A stretch of 9,403 bases of DNA, taken from positions 1-9,403 of the forward strand of contig JBLYYQ010000088.1 in the NCBI GenBank assembly GCA_048550035.1, given 5' to 3'. The position numbers and the translations under genes were made by a program. The DNA is from JBLYYQ01 sp048550035 (lineage in GTDB: Bacteria > Nitrospinota_A > UBA7883 > JBLYYQ01). Below, piece by piece: positions 6,794 through 9,403 of this stretch (its first letter is position 1; every line of letters begins with the position of its first letter). The notes beneath the pieces are model-generated. The model was not told where the DNA came from. It saw nothing but the letters and a program-made list of their open reading frames with translations, and did no database searches.

Positions 6794-7453
6794 GTGGATG
6801 ATCTAAGAATAGCAATACCAAAAGGTCGCAATCTCAAACCGAGCGTTGAGCTACTAAACTATATTGGAATAGATTTTAGAGAGCTATTGACTCCAAGTCG
6901 GAAACTGCTAATAAAGGGAGCTAATTCTAATGTAGAAGCGGTTATAGTGCGCGATGCAGATATTCCAACATATGTAGAACAAGGAGCAGCTGATATTGGT
7001 ATTGCTGGCTCTGATCAACTTGCAGAGCAGCGCAAAGATCTTTATGAACCTGTTGATCTAAAGTTTGGCTATTGCAAGATGGTAGTTGCAGCGCCAAAGG
7101 AGTTTCTAAGAGCCAATCAGGCAAAAGAATTTTCACATTTAAAGATTGCAACAAAATTTCCGACTATTACAGAAGAATACTTTTTAAAGCGTGGCATCGA
7201 GATTGAAGTTATCAAGCTTTATGGTTCAATTGAGCTTGCACCATTGACAGATTTGTCAGAACAGATTGTGGACCTAGTTTCGACAGGTGAAACTTTAAGG
7301 GAAAATGGACTAGTAGCAATTGAAGATATCATGGATGTAACCGCAAGATTAGTTGTAAATCGTGCCAGTATGCGGGTCAAAGCAAAAACCATAAAACGGA
7401 TAATTAATCTTATTCGTGATGCTATCAACCAGATGGACCTCGCAGAGCATTAA
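6794..7453 (+). CDS. hisG: ATP phosphoribosyltransferase, short form (HisG-S)
   Basis: Catalyses the first step of histidine biosynthesis: ATP plus PRPP gives phosphoribosyl-ATP, in the cytosol. The 219-residue length lacks the C-terminal regulatory ACT-like domain of long HisG, so this is the short form, which in known cases works as a hetero-octamer with HisZ. Motifs: the N-terminal RIAIPKGR strand (5-12), GAADIGIAGSD (64-74), LYGSIELAPL (142-151) and the PRPP loop DLVSTGET (160-167). Start is GTG at 6794; no in-frame ATG is nearby, and the product begins close to the usual HisG N-terminus. No good Shine-Dalgarno precedes it; with the nitroreductase stop 7 bp upstream, translational coupling is likely. 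No hisZ or other his gene is in the window. Confidence 0.96.
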   Translation: MDDLRIAIPKGRNLKPSVELLNYIGIDFRELLTPSRKLLIKGANSNVEAVIVRDADIPTYVEQGAADIGIAGSDQLAEQRKDLYEPVDLKFGYCKMVVAAPKEFLRANQAKEFSHLKIATKFPTITEEYFLKRGIEIEVIKLYGSIELAPLTDLSEQIVDLVSTGETLRENGLVAIEDIMDVTARLVVNRASMRVKAKTIKRIINLIRDAINQMDLAEH

Positions 7454-7461
7454 GCCGTTAG

Positions 7462-7482
7462 AGTATCCTAGATACTATTTTG
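7462..7482 (+). terminator. Possible hisG terminator hairpin
   Basis: AGTATC (7462-7467) and GATACT (7471-7476) form a perfect 6-bp stem with a 3-nt loop, followed by ATTTTG, just 8 bp after the hisG stop. The stem is AT-rich and the T-run short, so termination may be weak. It competes with the longer inverted repeat at 7472-7508. Confidence 0.4.
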
Positions 7483-7508
7483 AGCTTAAGGATAAGTGCA
7501 AATAGTAT
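7472..7508. repeat. 9-bp perfect inverted repeat upstream of flagellin promoter
   Basis: ATACTATTT (7472-7480) and AAATAGTAT (7500-7508) are exact reverse complements across a 19-nt spacer, extendable by one pair with a bulged T. The left arm overlaps the 3' arm of the preceding hairpin, so the two cannot form together. The right arm ends 3 nt before the flagellin -35 element. It could be an alternative terminator structure, an operator, or chance in AT-rich DNA. Confidence 0.5.
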
Positions 7509-7511
7509 AAC

Positions 7512-7538
7512 TAAAGTTCCAAGGAGTAATTCCGAATA
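7512..7538 (+). promoter_or_regulatory. FliA (sigma-28)-type promoter for flagellin
   Basis: TAAAGTTC (7512-7519) matches 7 of 8 of the enteric sigma-28 -35 consensus TAAAGTTT. It is followed by the canonical 11-nt spacer and TCCGAATA (7531-7538), which keeps the CCGA core of GCCGATAA. Predicted start is near 7545, giving a leader of about 63 nt. A late flagellar gene under sigma-28 is expected biology; the -10 is imperfect. Confidence 0.65.
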
Positions 7539-7557
7539 AGATTACAAGTGATATGGA

Positions 7558-7574
7558 TATAGAAGATATCTATA
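7558..7574 (+). other. Small hairpin in flagellin 5' leader
   Basis: TATAGA (7558-7563) and TCTATA (7569-7574) form a 6-bp stem with loop AGATA within the predicted leader, 23 nt before the GGGAG ribosome binding site. It may stabilise the mRNA or be incidental; it is AT-only apart from one G-C pair. Confidence 0.3.
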
Positions 7575-7607
7575 GACTATACTTAGAAATTATTACAGGG
7601 AGCTAGC

Positions 7608-8459
7608 ATGGCATTAAGGATCTATAATAACATTTACTCACTAAATACACAGCGTCATTTAGAACGAAATAATAATGCGGTAGGTCTATCTTTAGAGCGC
7701 TTATCATCTGGACTAAGAATTAATAGAGCTGGAGATGATCCGGCAGGACTTGCCATTTCAGAAGCACTCAGGGCAGATGTTAAGTCTCTAAATCAAGCGT
7801 TGCGTAATACAAATGATGGTATTAGCATGATCAATACTGCAGAAGGTGCATTGTCTGAGACTAGTAGCATTCTATCTAGGATGAGAGAGCTTGCGATCCA
7901 ATCATCAACCGGAACTGTTGGTGATGATGAGAGAGTGACAATCGAGCTTGAGTTTGCAGCGCTACTCTCTGAGATTGAGAGGATTTCTGCAGTAACAGAG
8001 TTTAATGGCCAAAAGCTCCTTGATGGTTCACTTGCATCAGGTGCAGCGGAGACTGTTGCGTTACATATTGGGTTTCAGGCAACAACTAATGATAAAATCG
8101 ATCTTAATGTGGCTGTTGATCTAACGGCAGTTAATAGTACAACTCTGGGGATAAGTGCCTCTACAGTTGCTACTGCTACTGGAGCTGAAGCTGCAATTTC
8201 TCTGATTGATACTGCCATTGAAACAGTTGCAGTATCAAGGGGCAAACTTGGTGCTGTTCAAAATAGACTGGTTCATACTGTTGCGAATCTTTCTAGCTCG
8301 GCAGAGAACTTGCAAGCGGCAGAATCGAAAATCAGAGATGCCGATTACGCCAGTGAAGTCGCACAATTTACTCGAAACCAGGTTTTAGTTCAAGCATCTA
8401 CTTCTATGCTAGCACAAGCGAATTTAATACCGCAATCGGTCTTGCAACTATTAGTGTAG
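7608..8459 (+). CDS. fliC: Flagellin
   Basis: Structural subunit of the flagellar filament, exported by the flagellar type III system. The 283 residues consist almost only of the conserved D0/D1 parts: N-terminal ERLSSGLRINRAGDDPAG (30-47) and NDGISMINTAEGALSE (69-84), and C-terminal LGAVQNRL, ADYASEVAQFTR and a PQSVLQLL end. The middle, about 140-190, is short and low in complexity (T, A, S, V), so the D2/D3 domains of long flagellins are missing. R91-M-R93-E94-L95-A-I-Q98 corresponds to the QRVRELAVQ segment that TLR5 binds in Salmonella FliC. ATG at 7608 is fixed by GGGAG (7598-7602). It has its own sigma-28-like promoter and terminator, with fliD following. The name fliC (or fla/flaA) is by family; other flagellin copies may exist elsewhere. 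Confidence 0.97.
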   Translation: MALRIYNNIYSLNTQRHLERNNNAVGLSLERLSSGLRINRAGDDPAGLAISEALRADVKSLNQALRNTNDGISMINTAEGALSETSSILSRMRELAIQSSTGTVGDDERVTIELEFAALLSEIERISAVTEFNGQKLLDGSLASGAAETVALHIGFQATTNDKIDLNVAVDLTAVNSTTLGISASTVATATGAEAAISLIDTAIETVAVSRGKLGAVQNRLVHTVANLSSSAENLQAAESKIRDADYASEVAQFTRNQVLVQASTSMLAQANLIPQSVLQLLV

Positions 8460-8471
8460 TTTAAGCATTAG

Positions 8472-8526
8472 AAAATAATGGAGCTATCAATAGTGATTGT
8501 CCATTCTATTTTGGAACATTTTTTTT
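8472..8526 (+). terminator. Flagellin transcription terminator
   Basis: Nested hairpin: AAAATA/TATTTT (8472-8477 with 8507-8512), ATGGA/TCCAT (8478-8482 with 8500-8504, 2-nt bulge) and inner CAAT/ATTG (8488-8491 with 8496-8499). After a 6-nt gap it is followed by eight Ts (8519-8526). Position just after the flagellin stop fits a Rho-independent terminator; the AT-rich stem and the gap before the T-run are unusual. Confidence 0.55.
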
Positions 8527-8527
8527 C

Positions 8528-8555
8528 TTGAGTTACTCACCTTCTATGCCGATGA
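8528..8555 (+). promoter_or_regulatory. FliA (sigma-28)-type promoter for fliD
   Basis: GCCGATGA (8548-8555) matches 7 of 8 of the sigma-28 -10 consensus GCCGATAA. A partial -35, TTGAGTTA (8528-8535), keeps the AGTT core at a 12-nt spacing, one more than optimal. Predicted start is near 8562, about 25 nt before the fliD ATG. Together with the adjacent terminator this suggests fliD is transcribed separately from flagellin. Confidence 0.55.
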
Positions 8556-8575
8556 GATTAGTAATGCTTATGACA

Positions 8576-8581
8576 AAAGGA
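8576..8581 (+). promoter_or_regulatory. fliD ribosome binding site
   Basis: AAAGGA, 5 nt before the ATG at 8587. It supports that start; no in-frame alternative start lies nearby upstream. Confidence 0.6.
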
Positions 8582-8586
8582 TTAAT

Positions 8587-9403
8587 ATGACAATCTCAAT
8601 TGATGGATTAGTATCAGGGCTAGATACAAGCGCAATTATCGAAAGTTTGATTGAGTTAGAAGAAAAACCGATTAAGTTAAAAGAAGATAAACAATCAATT
8701 TTAGCTAAGGAAAAGACTGCATGGGAGAAGATTAAGGAGAAGCTCCTACTGCTAGAAAAGAGCGCCGACAAGTTAGATTCGCGTCGTGATTTTTCGTCAT
8801 ACAGTGGGAAGTTTATTAACCATAACCCAACAACTGGCTCGGTATTAACAGTTGCGGCAAACTCATCTGCTAATGTTGGGAGCTATGATATAGCTGTTTC
8901 TAATCTTGCTAAAAGACAAAAGTCAGTCTCTGATCAATCTTATGCCGACAAAAATGTTGCATTAGGAATTGCAGGGAGCTTAACTATAAATGATGGAGCT
9001 GATCATACTATCAATATCACTACTGACATGACAATCGAAGATGTTAAAGATAAGATCAATCAATCGGCTGCAAATATAGTTGCGACCATAAGTAATAGTG
9101 GGTCAGAATTGGCACCAGCATACCAAATAATCTTAACATCCGATGATGAAGGTATCGCTAATTCGTTTACCACAACAGTATCTCTAACGAGCGGATCGCT
9201 CGCCTTTAATGTAACAACTCCAGCAGAAGATGCTATATTGACATTAGATGGAATCGCAGTCACAAAATCATCTAACAGCATAGATGATCTGATTGAAGAG
9301 GTAACCATTAGACTCGAGACCATAGGAACTGGTCAGATTAAAATTGAAGCCAATTCTGAAGATATTCTGGATAAAATCAATCAACTTGTAGATGCCTATA
9401 ATG
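8587..9403 (+). CDS. fliD: Flagellar filament cap protein FliD (3'-truncated)
   Basis: Hook-associated protein 2, the cap that folds flagellin subunits onto the growing filament tip. The frame is open from ATG 8587 to the window end, giving 272 full codons with no stop, so the C-terminal part is missing. The start ISIDGLVSGLDTSAIIESLI (3-22) is the classic FliD_N signature, followed by a charged coiled-coil-like helix (about 23-65, rich in K and E), then NVGSYDIAVSNLAKRQ (98-113), the usual GSY-I-x-V-x-x-LA pattern. A flagellin hook IN motif region follows (LTLDGIAVTKSSNSIDDLIE), and the fragment ends in DKINQLVDAYN, which begins the FliD C-terminal domain in homologues. It lies 127 bp after flagellin, the common fliC-fliD order, with its own promoter candidate. 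Confidence 0.95.
   Translation, partial: MTISIDGLVSGLDTSAIIESLIELEEKPIKLKEDKQSILAKEKTAWEKIKEKLLLLEKSADKLDSRRDFSSYSGKFINHNPTTGSVLTVAANSSANVGSYDIAVSNLAKRQKSVSDQSYADKNVALGIAGSLTINDGADHTINITTDMTIEDVKDKINQSAANIVATISNSGSELAPAYQIILTSDDEGIANSFTTTVSLTSGSLAFNVTTPAEDAILTLDGIAVTKSSNSIDDLIEEVTIRLETIGTGQIKIEANSEDILDKINQLVDAYN

Noticed and set aside
7484..7499. Sigma-54 (-24/-12) promoter before flagellin
   Set aside because: The only GG and GC pair here has 6 nt between them instead of the required 10; the sigma-28 match is better.
7480..7511. Sigma-70 promoter TTGAGC/TATAAC before flagellin
   Set aside because: The spacer is 20 nt, too long, and the -35 is poor.
8478..8531. 17-codon frame after flagellin
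   Set aside because: It lies in the terminator hairpin and T-run, has no ribosome binding site and ends in a Phe run from the poly-T.
8546..8590. 14-codon open frame ending in ATGA overlap with the fliD start, as a leader peptide
   Set aside because: Its first start codons lie inside the predicted fliD promoter -10, so they would not be on the transcript, and the composition gives no sign of function.
1..9403. Defence system, mobile element, CRISPR or tRNA in the window
   Set aside because: No repeats of array type, no integrase, transposase or nuclease motifs, and no tRNA-like cloverleaf seen; every long frame is accounted for by housekeeping, respiratory or flagellar genes plus one lipoprotein.

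Overview
This AT-rich window reads as a chromosomal segment of a motile, respiring bacterium of proteobacterial type. The pointers are a ccoGHIS (fixGHIS) cluster for cbb3-type cytochrome c oxidase, a short-form HisG, and a polar-type flagellin/fliD pair. I cannot place it more precisely: the flagellin looks delta-/SAR324-/Bdellovibrio-like, while the cco cluster and the lipoprotein look more gammaproteobacterial. No phage, transposon, CRISPR, tRNA or rRNA was seen. Both ends cut genes: ccoG lacks its N-terminus and fliD lacks its C-terminus.

Layout. (1) 2-4233, plus strand: ccoG (partial), ccoH, ccoI and ccoS, tightly spaced, form the accessory operon that supplies copper to and assembles cbb3 oxidase; ccoNOP probably lies upstream, outside the window. 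(2) 4253-5978, minus strand, convergent with ccoS: rpsT (ribosomal protein S20), then a TauE/DsbD_2-like six-helix membrane protein with an HCxxMC motif, then an unrecognised lipoprotein. The TauE-like family often neighbours ccoS, so this set may still serve oxidase or copper handling although it is read from the other strand behind a ribosomal gene. (3) 6121-7453, plus strand: an FMN nitroreductase 7 bp ahead of hisG, probably one transcript. (4) 7608-9403, plus strand: flagellin and fliD, each preceded by a FliA (sigma-28)-like promoter and separated by a hairpin/T-run terminator.

There is no gene-free stretch above 300 bases. The three largest gaps each hold signals. 5979-6120 carries back-to-back promoters for rpsT and the nitroreductase. 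7454-7607 carries a probable hisG terminator, an overlapping inverted repeat and the flagellin promoter. 8460-8586 carries the flagellin terminator and the fliD promoter.

Most of the window is ordinary core metabolism and motility. I see no convincing new system. The points most worth a second look are an altered P-type ATPase signature in CcoI (DKTGA instead of DKTGT), the rpsT/TauE-like/lipoprotein operon facing the cco cluster, and the competing hairpins between hisG and flagellin.
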